Source: Planctomycetota bacterium
GTDB lineage: Bacteria > Planctomycetota > Planctomycetia > Pirellulales > Pirellulaceae
NCBI GenBank assembly: GCA_003671195.1
Contig: QWPJ01000176.1
Coordinates: 1-39,573 of the forward strand
Length of the DNA stretch: 39,573 nt
Reading direction: 5' to 3'
A model generated the notes under the pieces. It did no database searches. It was not told the DNA's origin and saw only the letters and a list, made by a program, of their open reading frames with translations. The position numbers and the translations under genes are program-made. Of the stretch, positions 31,890-39,573 are shown one piece after another. Numbering within the stretch: position 1 is the first letter of the stretch; the number at the start of each line of letters is the position of its first letter.

Positions 31890-33659
31890 TCACTCGCGTC
31901 GCATAGAAAAACCGGTGTAGTGCAGCCCGGTTTCTTCGTCGACGACGAAGGCACCGCCGGGTGCAAGGTACTTGGCGATCACCTCAAAGGGCGGGAGTTT
32001 TTTGCTTCGAACGGCGGTAATTAATGCCGTGAAAAAGGGGTTGTTTTGGGCGAACTGCTCGAGGTTGTCCATGTTCTGTGGGTCGGTGGCCAAATCGTAC
32101 ATCAGCCGCATGCTTTCCTCAGGCCGTTGGTAGGCCAGGATCGACATGTCGCTATTTTTCAACTGGGCCTTGATCCTGTCTTGGACCAATTTGAATTCGA
32201 TCGATTCGGACAAGAGCCCATCTCCGCTGGAGTTGAACTTGATGACATCCTCGAGGGCCGGGAGCGAGTCGCTTAGGATCAACTGATCGTCGAGGATGCA
32301 AACGGCAGGTTGCGGTAGGCGGATGCTTCGGCCTTCGACGGCCTCTTCGGATCGCGACTCGATGGTGTAGATGGTGGCATCTCCGAAGAGCTTGGAGGTC
32401 ATGGGTGGACCGCCAGCACTCTTGAGCTTCTCGAACATCTTGGGCAAGATCTCCGACTTCATCTGCGAAGCGTTCTTGACGTGGATGCAGTAGACGTTCG
32501 ATTGGCTGTTGATCTTTTTGGGTGGCACGATGACTTGCACGAGGCTCAAGCGATCGTTCAAGCCATCGATGATGTCGGATCGGAGGTTGATCCCTAGGTT
32601 TCGGTCGGCTTCTTTGACAAAGCGATCGTTGAAGGTTCCTTCGCCTGCAAAGGTATCGACGATGCCTTCGATGGCATTGAAGGTTTTGGCCATGTCCCAG
32701 TTCATGGTGAAGTAGCTGATGACTTGATCGCTGACCCATGGTTCGGGTTCCGTCGGGCCGGCTTTAGGCCGAATGACCTTCATGATCCCTTGGCGGTTCG
32801 GATTCAGGAGCACATGGCCGTGGATGATCGAATCGAATTCGTTCGGGGCGATGATGGCACTCCCGCCGACGCCTTTGATGCCGTCGACTCCGAGGCTCTT
32901 TAGGGCTGCCAAGATGGCGACCGATCCACTGGTGCTTTTGCCCAGTTCTCGGACCATGGCCAGCGGGTCGACGAAGAAGGAGACTTGGGGTCGCTCCCCT
33001 TCGGTCCCAACGCATCGGGACATGATGGTTGTGAAGTCGCGGTTATCGGACAGGGGCTTGTGGTCGATTCCGTTGCCGGTCCAGACCATGGCCAGTTGTT
33101 CGGCGTAGTCGGCTCGGTTGGTCAGGACCATCACTCCCGAGTCGATGAAGTAGGTGACCGATTCTCGGTCCGAACGCCCCATGGACAGAAGCTTGATTTT
33201 GCCGACCTCTTTTTGGGACAGCAATCCTCCGCCGGAGTCGGTGGCCTGTTCGGCTCGCTCGATGAGGACTTGCAGTGCAGGCATTTCGTCGCCGGCTTCG
33301 AGCATCAGCACGAAGGCTGGATCGGTTTTGGTCGCGACCAATGCGGCGGCCAATTCGCCGTTGGGGATCGAGAGCAGTTCGTCGAGGTTCAGGCCGATGG
33401 CGTCCTGCATCCCCTGGAGCTGGCCGACGAAGGTCGAGTAGAACGTTCCGAGGATCGGGGCGATTTGCGGATCGTTCATCATCTTACCCATCCCGGTGGC
33501 CTCCATTTTGGCCTTCATGTCCCGGGTGTCGTCGACGCGCACGTAGGCTAACGTCTTGCTGGGGAACAATTTGGGGGCGCTGAGATGTCCTTGGGCGTTT
33601 GCCCAAGAAGCACCGGACAGAAGGAGACACGCCGAGAGAAGATGGGGTATGGTTTTCAT
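31890..33659 (-). CDS. Exported DUF3352-like protein of unknown function
   Basis: The protein is 589 residues with a clear signal peptide ('MKTIPHLLSACLLLSGASWANA', cleavage near residue 22). The mature part begins 'LFPSKTLAYVRVDDTRDMKAKMEATGMGKMMNDPQI', a layout shared with planctomycete proteins often placed in DUF3352. These have repeated alpha-beta segments of the form 'LLSMGRSDRESVTYFIDSGVMVLTNRADY'. A second half repeats the pattern ('ATIYTIESRSEEAVEGRSIRLPQPAVCILDDQLILSDSLPALEDVI'), suggesting duplication. No catalytic motif was seen. A palindrome overlaps the region of its promoter, so it may be regulated. It lies downstream of the DUF3299 operon with 115 bases between. Confidence 0.75.
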   Translation of the reverse strand: MKTIPHLLSACLLLSGASWANAQGHLSAPKLFPSKTLAYVRVDDTRDMKAKMEATGMGKMMNDPQIAPILGTFYSTFVGQLQGMQDAIGLNLDELLSIPNGELAAALVATKTDPAFVLMLEAGDEMPALQVLIERAEQATDSGGGLLSQKEVGKIKLLSMGRSDRESVTYFIDSGVMVLTNRADYAEQLAMVWTGNGIDHKPLSDNRDFTTIMSRCVGTEGERPQVSFFVDPLAMVRELGKSTSGSVAILAALKSLGVDGIKGVGGSAIIAPNEFDSIIHGHVLLNPNRQGIMKVIRPKAGPTEPEPWVSDQVISYFTMNWDMAKTFNAIEGIVDTFAGEGTFNDRFVKEADRNLGINLRSDIIDGLNDRLSLVQVIVPPKKINSQSNVYCIHVKNASQMKSEILPKMFEKLKSAGGPPMTSKLFGDATIYTIESRSEEAVEGRSIRLPQPAVCILDDQLILSDSLPALEDVIKFNSSGDGLLSESIEFKLVQDRIKAQLKNSDMSILAYQRPEESMRLMYDLATDPQNMDNLEQFAQNNPFFTALITAVRSKKLPPFEVIAKYLAPGGAFVVDEETGLHYTGFSMRRE

Positions 33660-33711
33660 AGTGCTGCTCTATTCGCTTGGTATCGCGGAATCTTGCCTGA
33701 ACCTCTGCGAG

Positions 33712-33747
33712 ATTCTAGCAGCTTTTGGAAATTCAGGCGCCTGAATT
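33712..33747 (-). promoter_or_regulatory. Promoter with an 18-bp palindromic operator
   Basis: AATTCAGGCGCCTGAATT at 33730-33747 is a perfect palindrome. On the minus strand a TAGAAT -10 lies at 33717-33712. A -35 at 17-base spacing would fall at 33735-33740, inside the palindrome, where a repressor or activator could act on the DUF3352-like gene. As an alternative, it may be a terminator hairpin for the upstream DUF3299 gene, but no T-run follows. Confidence 0.5.
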
Positions 33748-33774
33748 AGCCTGCATTAAGCATGCCAGCATGGC

Positions 33775-34476
33775 TTATTGGAAATGATCGGCTTCGAGTT
33801 CGTAGAAGACCCCTTCGAGGCCGTCGACGGGCTTTTTGCGGGTGCGGACCGAAAGGGTGCCGGCAAGTGAATGCCGCCTTAGGGACTTCGAAGCGAACTC
33901 TTCGCCGGTAAGACGGACTTCGATCATGTGGGTCAAAGGGGGTTGCTGCCCGAAGCAGCAAGTGGCCCAGTCGGGGACCAAGATGAAGGTCTTGGCTGCA
34001 TTGCTCGAAAGGGAGGTCGGGTGGATGTAGCCTTTGAGGAATACTTTCTTTCCGTCGAGCTCCAAAGCCGTAACGGGGGGGATATCGGGAGCTCCGACTG
34101 GGCTTTTCAGAGCGGCGAATGAGATGCGTTCGTATCCCTCAGGAAGCTCGGTGTAGTAGACGTAGGTATGCTTGATCGGGCTTGCAAAAAGCATCAACAG
34201 GCTCACGGTGCCACCGAGTCGGGCGAGGTTTTTTCCGCTCAGTTCGTTGGGGTATTTCTTGAGATTGGAAAAGGCGACCAGGGCGAAGATCGCTCCGAGG
34301 AGGCTTAGGAATAGCAGCAGGGGTGAGTACCAGCTAAGAAGTCCTAGGATTCCAAAAACGAGGCTCAGGACGGCGGCCCGAGAAAGGCTTGTGTAACTGT
34401 ACTCGTCGGAATAGAGCTCCGGTACAGCAGGGCTGGCGACTTGGGGGCTACTTGCTGAACTACTTGCGGTGCTCAT
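33775..34476 (-). CDS. DUF3299 membrane protein
   Basis: The protein is 233 residues. A Ser-rich start is followed by two adjoining membrane helices at about 34-70 (DUF4190-like: 'AVLSLVFGILGLLSWYSPLLLFLSLLGAIFALVAF') and a third near 87-100. The rest is a DUF3299 domain, seen in 'VFLKGYIHPTS', 'KTFILVPDWATCCFGQQPPLTHMIEV' and 'LAGTLSVRTRK'. The CC pair and His are typical of DUF3299, a periplasmic domain of unknown role found with metal or lipoprotein transport genes. It starts 16 bases after the HEAT-like gene, so the two form an operon. The DUF4190-DUF3299 fusion is common in planctomycetes. Confidence 0.88.
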   Translation of the reverse strand: MSTASSSASSPQVASPAVPELYSDEYSYTSLSRAAVLSLVFGILGLLSWYSPLLLFLSLLGAIFALVAFSNLKKYPNELSGKNLARLGGTVSLLMLFASPIKHTYVYYTELPEGYERISFAALKSPVGAPDIPPVTALELDGKKVFLKGYIHPTSLSSNAAKTFILVPDWATCCFGQQPPLTHMIEVRLTGEEFASKSLRRHSLAGTLSVRTRKKPVDGLEGVFYELEADHFQ

Positions 34477-34492
34477 CTTCGGTTTGAATCGC

Positions 34493-36028
34493 TTATCCGA
34501 TGGAATCTGTCCCTGTCGATATCATCCACAACGCAAGGCCACAGGCCCCGACACTGCAAGCTAATACGGAAAAAACGATCCGTGAGTTCAGCAAAAAAAC
34601 CGCTTCGGGCACCCGCTGGCCGTCTGATAGGTCTTGGGCGCCCCGGATTTCGGAGATTCCGACGGTCTGAAGTTGGCCGTCGCTGAGGGTCAGGCCGGCT
34701 TGAGATCTCCAGGCGACGAGTCCACCTGGGAGTTTCTTCCGAGGGGTCCAAGACGACGAGGACGAGGATGCAGGCTGGGGTACTGGCTGACCGGGTTTGG
34801 CGGCTGGGTTGGGATCCTTTTCGGATTCTTTTTTGGGCCCACCCGGGGTCGGGATGGGGAAGAAGGTTGCGGCCCGTTTGACGGCCTTGGGGTCGATTTT
34901 CTCCAGCTCGACCAAACGCTCCTTGGCCTCGGGCAGTGGGCAGGCTCTGAGGTAGTTGACCACAGGGACTCGAACCCAGGAGTTGTCGTCGTTTGCCGTT
35001 TTGAACAGTTCGCACAATCGGTCGATTTGGCTCCAGTCGCCCCAGCGTGCCAAATCGGGGATGACCAGGTCGGCTAGATCCGGAGCCGAGAGCAGATGCC
35101 GCATCGAGACGAGGATCGATTCTTTGGGGATCGCGTCGGCCTCGGTTCCGTGGAACCGCAGGGCCATGACCGAGGCGTAGACGTCTGGATAGGTGGCTTT
35201 TCGATTTGCGAGGAATTGCTGGTTGATCAGTTCGAGTCCCTCGGGGCCTTGGAGCATCAGGTAGGAGGCGATGAGCGCATCGAGTCCGGCACGTTTGTCA
35301 GGATCGCTGCTGCGGATCATCGACTCGAACTCGACTGCATCGGCTTTGGTCCCGCAGATTCCGAGCATGGTGTAGTAGAGTCTTTTGCGATCCGGGGAAA
35401 TCGCCGGGTCGCGGATCCACTCCATGAGCTGATCGTGATCCATCTTGCTCTTGAGTTTCTTGACGTCTTCGTAAGGCGCAAGCGCGAACTCGTCGTAGCT
35501 ATCGCGTGCCAAGAGCGAATCGGGGTGCTCGAAATGCTTTTGAAAAAACTCCAACCGGGCGACCGGGTCCTCAGGAAGCTTTTGGAGCGCTTCGATGTAC
35601 TTCTCCGCATCGGCCGATAAGGGCAGGGGGGAGGACCATACCAAGTTGCGTGGATCGACCCCCAAGAGCAGGAACTTCTTTTCGGTCTTTCCCGGGCCAA
35701 AGTAATTGGCCTCGACCTTCTGGCCCTTCTCAAGAAGCGACTCTCCACGCAGGACTCGCTCGACGAGAAACGTCGCGTTGCCGTCGATGTCGATGCGACC
35801 GTCGGTCACGAGGGTTGCGATCGCCACGGCATCCATCGAGAGACTTTCCTGGCGGAGCGTCTGCGAGGCGGCCGAACAGAATGGACAACTGCACTCCTCG
35901 GCCCTGACGACGTTTCCATAAAGTCCCCAGATCATAGGGAAACTGACGATTGCCAAGCCCCAAACAAACAGGAAGGATCGTCGGGAAGCAGAAGCCATCG
36001 CTTGGGAATTGAAGTTCATGAGGATCAT
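34493..36028 (-). CDS. Exported HEAT-like protein with C-terminal membrane anchor
   Basis: The protein is 511 residues. A hydrophobic signal near residues 18-43 (with 'SRRSFLFVWGLAIVSFPMIWG') precedes 'EECSCPFCSA', a Cys cluster (C-S-C-P-F-C) that could bind a metal. An OB-like or beta part ('DAVAIATLVTDGRIDIDGNATFLVERVLRGE') follows, then helical repeats ('EYAL'-like pairs, HEAT/TPR style). Near residue 400 is a Pro/Ser linker (PNPAAKPGQPVPQPASSSSSS). One membrane helix lies near 482-505. A second ATG lies at 36019. It forms an operon with the DUF3299 gene (16-base gap). The function is unknown; the Cys cluster and DUF3299 partner suggest metal handling, as inference. Confidence 0.78.
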   Translation of the reverse strand: MILMNFNSQAMASASRRSFLFVWGLAIVSFPMIWGLYGNVVRAEECSCPFCSAASQTLRQESLSMDAVAIATLVTDGRIDIDGNATFLVERVLRGESLLEKGQKVEANYFGPGKTEKKFLLLGVDPRNLVWSSPLPLSADAEKYIEALQKLPEDPVARLEFFQKHFEHPDSLLARDSYDEFALAPYEDVKKLKSKMDHDQLMEWIRDPAISPDRKRLYYTMLGICGTKADAVEFESMIRSSDPDKRAGLDALIASYLMLQGPEGLELINQQFLANRKATYPDVYASVMALRFHGTEADAIPKESILVSMRHLLSAPDLADLVIPDLARWGDWSQIDRLCELFKTANDDNSWVRVPVVNYLRACPLPEAKERLVELEKIDPKAVKRAATFFPIPTPGGPKKESEKDPNPAAKPGQPVPQPASSSSSSWTPRKKLPGGLVAWRSQAGLTLSDGQLQTVGISEIRGAQDLSDGQRVPEAVFLLNSRIVFSVLACSVGACGLALWMISTGTDSIG

Positions 36029-36330
36029 TTCAACGGAGTCCTGGTCAATCGCGTCAAGTGCGTGGGAACGAATTACTAATGTAAGTCAAACCGCAGGAAA
36101 ATGGCGAGGTCTAAAGCCCGATTTTCTCAAAGCTCTGGGACTTCTTTTTCGCGTCGCTTTGGCCGGTTCGACCCGGCCAACCATTTTGCTTGCTAATCGC
36201 TCTGCAAAAAGGGGTGGCAATCCGACTCTTTGCGGCTACAGTGCGTATGTCTTTGCATAGGTTCTGAGGAAAAAACATCCTTGAAGACCTAGTATCGAAA
36301 CTCTGGACTTACCCCTTTTTTTTGCAACCC
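36029..36330. other. Divergent intergenic region with a hairpin
   Basis: The space between the divergent HEAT-like gene and lipA contains a perfect 8-base stem, TTGGCCGG/CCGGCCAA, at 36159-36166 and 36173-36180 with loop TTCGAC. A short T-run (CCATTTT) follows it on the plus strand. A TAGTAT at 36290-36295 could be a -10 for lipA, without a good -35. The lipA start has no clear ribosome binding site. Confidence 0.4.
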
Positions 36331-37368
36331 ATGAACGACTCGACCCCCAGCAACTCCAAGCCGATTCTTCCAATCCTTGGCTCGGGGACCGTCCTTGGCT
36401 CGGAGGCCTCGGATCCGAACGCCTCGCCGCAGGACGGCTCGGCTCGGATGGGAGGATGCGGCTCGATGGGGGGCACGATCCCCAGCTCGGGCAAGTTGTT
36501 CGAACCGAGCCGCAGGCTCCCAAGCTGGCTGCGGCGCGAGGTCCCCAAAGGGAACGGGAACCAGTTCACCTCGGGATTGCTCAAGGAGCTAAAACTCGAG
36601 ACGGTTTGCGAAAATGCCAAATGCCCCAACCGCATGGAGTGCTACTCGCAAAAGACCGCTACGTTCATGATCCTCGGGAATGTCTGCACGAGGCCTTGCG
36701 GGTTCTGCGCCGTTGCCCGAGGCCGACCCGAAAATCTCCAGGACGACGAGCCCGAGCGCCTCGCGGAGGCCTCGGCAAGGCTAGGGCTCAAGCACGTGGT
36801 GATCACCTCGGTGACTCGGGACGATCTGCCCGATGGAGGTGGGGAGCATTTCTATCGATGCGTCATCGCCGTTCGCCAACGGACCGGCGCGGCCGTCGAA
36901 GTGCTCACTCCGGACTTTGTCCGACACCGACACGGATTGGACCGCGTCATCGACGCTGCCCCTGAGGTCTTCAACCACAACATGGAGACGGTTCCGAGGC
37001 TCTATCGACGCGTCCGAGGTCCCAAAAGCGACTACCGCTGGACGCTGGAACTGCTCGCGCACGTGAAAGCTCGCAATGCAGCCATCAAGACCAAAAGCGG
37101 GCTGATGCTCGGCTTGGGGGAAACCCGCGAGGAGCTCCTCGAATGCCTTGCCGACCTTCGCCGCTACCATTGCGATTTCCTGACGTTAGGCCAGTACCTT
37201 CAGCCCGGACCCCGTTATCTGCCCGTCGTGCGATATGTCCCCCCTGAAGAGTTCGAAGAGCTGCGTCAAATCGCCAAGTCGATGGGCTTTCGCAAAGTGG
37301 CCTCAGGCCCGTTTGTCCGAAGCTCCTACCATGCGCGCGATATGGCCGAAGACGCCCCTGCTGCGTGA
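36331..37368 (+). CDS. lipA: Lipoyl synthase
   Basis: LipA is a radical-SAM enzyme that inserts two sulfur atoms into octanoyl groups on lipoyl domains. From the ATG at 36331 it has 345 residues (a TTG at 36322 is less likely). The auxiliary cluster motif is C93-x4-C98-x5-C104 ('CENAKCPNRMEC'). The radical-SAM motif is C119-x3-C123-x2-C126 ('CTRPCGFC'), and the essential Ser is in 'RSSYHA' at 330-335. Conserved 'HNMETVPRLYRRVRGPKSDY', 'KSGLMLGLGET' and 'LGQYLQPGPRYLPV' are all present. The first 55 residues are low-complexity Ser/Gly/Pro sequence, longer than usual. No lipB or lipoyl carrier gene lies nearby. Confidence 0.98.
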   Translation: MNDSTPSNSKPILPILGSGTVLGSEASDPNASPQDGSARMGGCGSMGGTIPSSGKLFEPSRRLPSWLRREVPKGNGNQFTSGLLKELKLETVCENAKCPNRMECYSQKTATFMILGNVCTRPCGFCAVARGRPENLQDDEPERLAEASARLGLKHVVITSVTRDDLPDGGGEHFYRCVIAVRQRTGAAVEVLTPDFVRHRHGLDRVIDAAPEVFNHNMETVPRLYRRVRGPKSDYRWTLELLAHVKARNAAIKTKSGLMLGLGETREELLECLADLRRYHCDFLTLGQYLQPGPRYLPVVRYVPPEEFEELRQIAKSMGFRKVASGPFVRSSYHARDMAEDAPAA

Positions 37369-37514
37369 TGGCCAGCTCGGTCGGCAAGCATCTCGATACC
37401 GACGGTTCTTGTGGTGTATTATAGAGCCCTAGCGAAGTGGGGATCGGTATCCTCATGGACAGAGGCGGCTTGCACCGGCCATGAATGGGCGATGAATGAT
37501 TCAGGGGGCGATAG

Positions 37515-39182
37515 ATGATTGATTCGATGATCCAACGGCTCCTTGACGCACCGGTCCGCAAGCACGGTCTTTCCCTCGAACGTCGGATCGACTTGTGCCG
37601 GTCCTGTGTCGAGACGCTCATGCCGACGGTCGATGATTGGATCGATGCCGGGGCACGCGGTAAGCAATGCCCGAACCGAATCGATGTGGTGGCCGAGGAA
37701 CTTCTGAGCGGACCTCTGATCGCGGTACGATTGCTCAGACTCCTCGAGCAATCCTTTAGCGATCTGCTCCTCTATGGCTATACAAGGTTGCCTCAGCCCG
37801 AGGCCTTGCACCACGAACGTCGGATCCATGGCAAACCCTTGCTGCCGATTTTTCCAACCCTTTCGCTTTGGGATCGCCTGATCTTCCGTGGCATCTCGGC
37901 CGATGCGGTCCTCATGGAGCGAACCGATCCTCGCAAACGGCACTACGCTCTTTACCGCCAATTGCAGGATACCTCGGTCTCGAAAATCTCCTTGGTGCTC
38001 GGCGCCGGCAACGTCTCGTCGGTTCCTTTCTCCGATGCGATCCACAAATCGCTCGTCTGTGGCCATCAAGTGATCCTCAAGATGAATCCGGTCAATGCGT
38101 ACCTAAAGCCGATTTTTGAACGAGCCTTTGCACCACTTTTTCAAGAAGGCTTGCTCGTGGCCATCGAAGGTGACTCTCAGGTAGGCCAAGCCTTGGTGGA
38201 TCATCCCGCCGTCGACGATGTCCACTTGACCGGATCGGCACACACCCACGACCGTATTGTTTGGGGAGACGATCCTCAAGAGGTCCTCTCCCGCAAAAAG
38301 GCAGGAACGCCGAGACTGACCAAACCGGTCACGAGCGAACTTGGAAATGTCAGTCCTTGGATCATCGTTCCGGGTGTCTATTCGACCAAGGAGTTGACGT
38401 CCCAAGCGATGCATATGGCCGCATCGATCGCCAACAACGCGGGCTTCAATTGCTTGGCCACGCGCGTGATTGTGACTTGCCAAAACTGGCCTCAACGCAC
38501 GGAATTCTTGAGGCTCCTTCAGCAGAGTTTGCAATCGATCCCCAAGCGGCCGGCGTACTACCCCGGTGCCCTTGAACGCTATCGACGATTCACCCAGACG
38601 AACATCGATCCGGACGATTCAGGCTGCTTGCCCTATCGCTTGCTGGAATCCCAGTCGATCGATCAAAACCCCCTGGTATTCGAAGAAGAGTCGTTCACAT
38701 GCGTGTGTGTCGAGACGCCCCTTGCGAGCCAAACCGCTTCGCAATTTTTGGACGAAGCGGTCGCTTTTTGCAATCTTCGACTCCCCGGAACCCTTTGCGC
38801 ATCGGTGAGTTTCCCAAAGAAGTTTGCAGAGCAAAAACGAAGGGTCATCTCTCAGGCACTGGGCACGCTTCGGTACGGTTGCGTGAGTGTCAATCAGTGG
38901 TCGGCCCTTGCCTATAGCTTGTTGACTCCCCCGTGGGGAGGCGCTCCGGGCGCGAGCCTCGAAGATGCCCAAAGTGGGATTGGATACGTCCACAACACGT
39001 ATCTTTTGGAGCGGGTCGAGAAGACGGTTCTGTATGGTCCGCTGGTCAATTTTCCCAAGCCGGTTTGGTTTCCAGGGCATCGCAACGCGCTTCGCGTCGG
39101 ACGCGAGCTGATCGGACTGTACCATCAACCCTCCAACCATCGCCTATTGAAGCTTTTTCAACACGCGCTCATCGGGTGCTGA
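37515..39182 (+). CDS. Aldehyde-dehydrogenase-superfamily protein
   Basis: The protein is 555 residues. The ALDH core shows 'SKISLVLGAGNVSSVPFSDAIHKSL' and 'VILKMNP' with K189, the LTGS loop at 238-241 ('DVHLTGSAHTHD'), 'SELGNVSPWIIVPG' with E275, and the catalytic Cys in 'NNAGFNCLATRVIV' (C313). The catalytic set is therefore complete, but the flanks differ from ordinary ALDHs and the first 130 residues are not recognised. Acyl-CoA reductase (LuxC-like) or semialdehyde-type roles are alternatives. The start at 37515 has a GGGGG stretch nearby as a weak binding site; a second ATG lies at 37527. It lies downstream of lipA but about 145 bases apart. The substrate is unknown. Confidence 0.85.
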   Translation: MIDSMIQRLLDAPVRKHGLSLERRIDLCRSCVETLMPTVDDWIDAGARGKQCPNRIDVVAEELLSGPLIAVRLLRLLEQSFSDLLLYGYTRLPQPEALHHERRIHGKPLLPIFPTLSLWDRLIFRGISADAVLMERTDPRKRHYALYRQLQDTSVSKISLVLGAGNVSSVPFSDAIHKSLVCGHQVILKMNPVNAYLKPIFERAFAPLFQEGLLVAIEGDSQVGQALVDHPAVDDVHLTGSAHTHDRIVWGDDPQEVLSRKKAGTPRLTKPVTSELGNVSPWIIVPGVYSTKELTSQAMHMAASIANNAGFNCLATRVIVTCQNWPQRTEFLRLLQQSLQSIPKRPAYYPGALERYRRFTQTNIDPDDSGCLPYRLLESQSIDQNPLVFEEESFTCVCVETPLASQTASQFLDEAVAFCNLRLPGTLCASVSFPKKFAEQKRRVISQALGTLRYGCVSVNQWSALAYSLLTPPWGGAPGASLEDAQSGIGYVHNTYLLERVEKTVLYGPLVNFPKPVWFPGHRNALRVGRELIGLYHQPSNHRLLKLFQHALIGC

Positions 39183-39203
39183 TCCGGACCTACTGTAACC
39201 ATT

Positions 39204-39259
39204 GGCAAGAAACCGTTGGCAAGAAACTGGCGGCAAGAAACCGGCGGCAAGAAACCGGG
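39204..39259. repeat. 14-bp tandem repeat, four copies
   Basis: GGCAAGAAAC begins at 39204, 39218, 39232 and 39246, exactly 14 bases apart. The last four bases of each unit vary (CGTT, TGGC, CGGC, CGGG). Confidence 0.95.
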
Positions 39260-39347
39260 GACAGTCCCCACACGATGGGGTTGTGATGTCCCCGCCCCAA
39301 AGGGGCAAAATGAGATAGCCCAGGGCAAAGCGAAGCGCCGCCCTGGG
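39257..39347. repeat. REP-like hairpin series in intergenic DNA
   Basis: Three perfect short stems occur in sequence. GGGGA/TCCCC with loop CAG lies at 39257-39269, GCCCC/GGGGC with loop AAA at 39294-39306, and CCCAGGGC/GCCCTGGG at 39319-39326 and 39340-39347. These resemble dispersed intergenic motifs known from planctomycetes, but this window holds only one copy, so dispersal is inference from general knowledge. Confidence 0.55.
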
Positions 39348-39398
39348 TACATCGGCGTTCCCGGTTCCGTCTTTGAGCGAGGAACATATCCGGTTTTT

Positions 39399-39431
39399 CT
39401 TAACCACAGAACACACCGAACACACGGAAAT
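39399..39431. repeat. ACAC-rich short direct repeat
   Basis: The sequence alternates AACACACCGAA and CACACGGAAA, with 'ACCACAGAACACACC' before it, a short period-9/10 direct repeat. Similar strings are common in intergenic DNA of planctomycetes and other bacteria. Confidence 0.5.
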
Positions 39432-39481
39432 AAATCCTTCCACCGCTATGTCATGCTTTGGTGTGTTCCTCCCGTGGGATA

Positions 39482-39573
39482 GGCTTCCAGCCTGTCCTCT
39501 TCTTCATGACGTTGGTTCGGTGATGCAAATGGTAACCGTCCTTTTTATCCTGAAGCCGGACAGGCTGGAAGCC
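39482..39573. repeat. 16-bp inverted repeat at the window edge
   Basis: GGCTTCCAGCCTGTCC at 39482-39497 and GGACAGGCTGGAAGCC at 39558-39573 are perfect inverted copies 60 bases apart. The right copy ends exactly at the window edge, so the element may extend further. It may be a REP/BIME-like pair or ends of a small mobile element. Confidence 0.8.

Noticed and set aside
34960..34990. tRNA-like T-arm sequence on the minus strand (GGGTTCGAGTCCC)
   Set aside because: It lies inside the HEAT-like gene as coding sequence ('SWVRVPVV') and no acceptor, D or anticodon arms can be formed around it.
36377..36965. Alternative frames overlapping lipA
   Set aside because: The lipA frame holds all three cluster and catalytic motifs; the others are Arg/Ser-rich shadow frames.
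39144..39443. 99-residue frame at the end of the window
   Set aside because: It covers the tandem repeat and hairpins of the intergenic mosaic and has no independent support.

Overview
The window looks like a stretch of a planctomycete chromosome, probably from the Pirellulaceae/Rhodopirellula group. This is inferred from gene content, not from a marker gene. The evidence is a Tat-exported DUF1501 protein, a DUF3299 protein, a DUF4175-like membrane protein next to a charged coiled-coil protein, PQQ-type propeller and EF-hand exported proteins, Tat-exported TIM-barrel proteins, a SMUG1-type DNA glycosylase, weak or absent Shine-Dalgarno sequences, and many secreted proteins of unknown function with low-complexity repeats. 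No rRNA, tRNA, CRISPR array, prophage or intact insertion sequence was seen.

Layout. 1-2640: tail of a beta-propeller gene, then leftward ridA-like, tadA and a secreted HEAT-like gene (tadA overlaps the latter by ATGA). 2641-3506: a long intergenic region with a promoter-like site, several hairpins and a possible small ORF, leading to an ECF sigma factor that converges on metG. 6206-11984: DUF1501 gene, a hairpin-rich spacer, a glycine-zipper gene, and a rightward pair of a PQQ-like propeller and an EF-hand protein with a striking pentapeptide repeat. 12000-14031: a leftward pair of a CpsD/BY-kinase-like ATPase with an altered P-loop and a single-pass membrane protein with a tyrosine-rich tail. 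14247-19534: hrpA overlapping an ABC-2 permease. 19816-23277: SMUG1-like glycosylase, an anti-sigma-like membrane protein and a polytopic membrane protein. 23356-29714: DUF4175-like and coiled-coil genes converging on ppk1. 29870-36028: a small exported protein, a Tat-exported TIM-barrel protein, repeat-filled DNA, a DUF3352-like exported protein, and an operon of a HEAT-like exported protein and a DUF3299 protein. 36331-39182: lipA and an aldehyde-dehydrogenase-like gene. 39183-39573: a mosaic of short repeats that look like dispersed intergenic elements.

How the genes work together. Housekeeping functions (tadA, metG, lipA, ppk1, hrpA, SMUG1) are interleaved with cell-envelope proteins of unknown role. 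The most plausible functional units are four: the ATPase plus Tyr-rich membrane protein (possible envelope polysaccharide control); the propeller plus EF-hand pair (extracytoplasmic, probably Ca-binding); the DUF4175-like plus coiled-coil pair; and the HEAT-like plus DUF3299 pair. Several convergent gene pairs overlap or nearly abut at their stop codons, leaving no room for terminators. The window holds no single obvious new defence or biosynthetic system. The best leads for something undescribed are the altered-P-loop ATPase/Tyr-tail pair, the pentapeptide EF-hand protein, the structured region upstream of the sigma factor, and the repeat mosaics.
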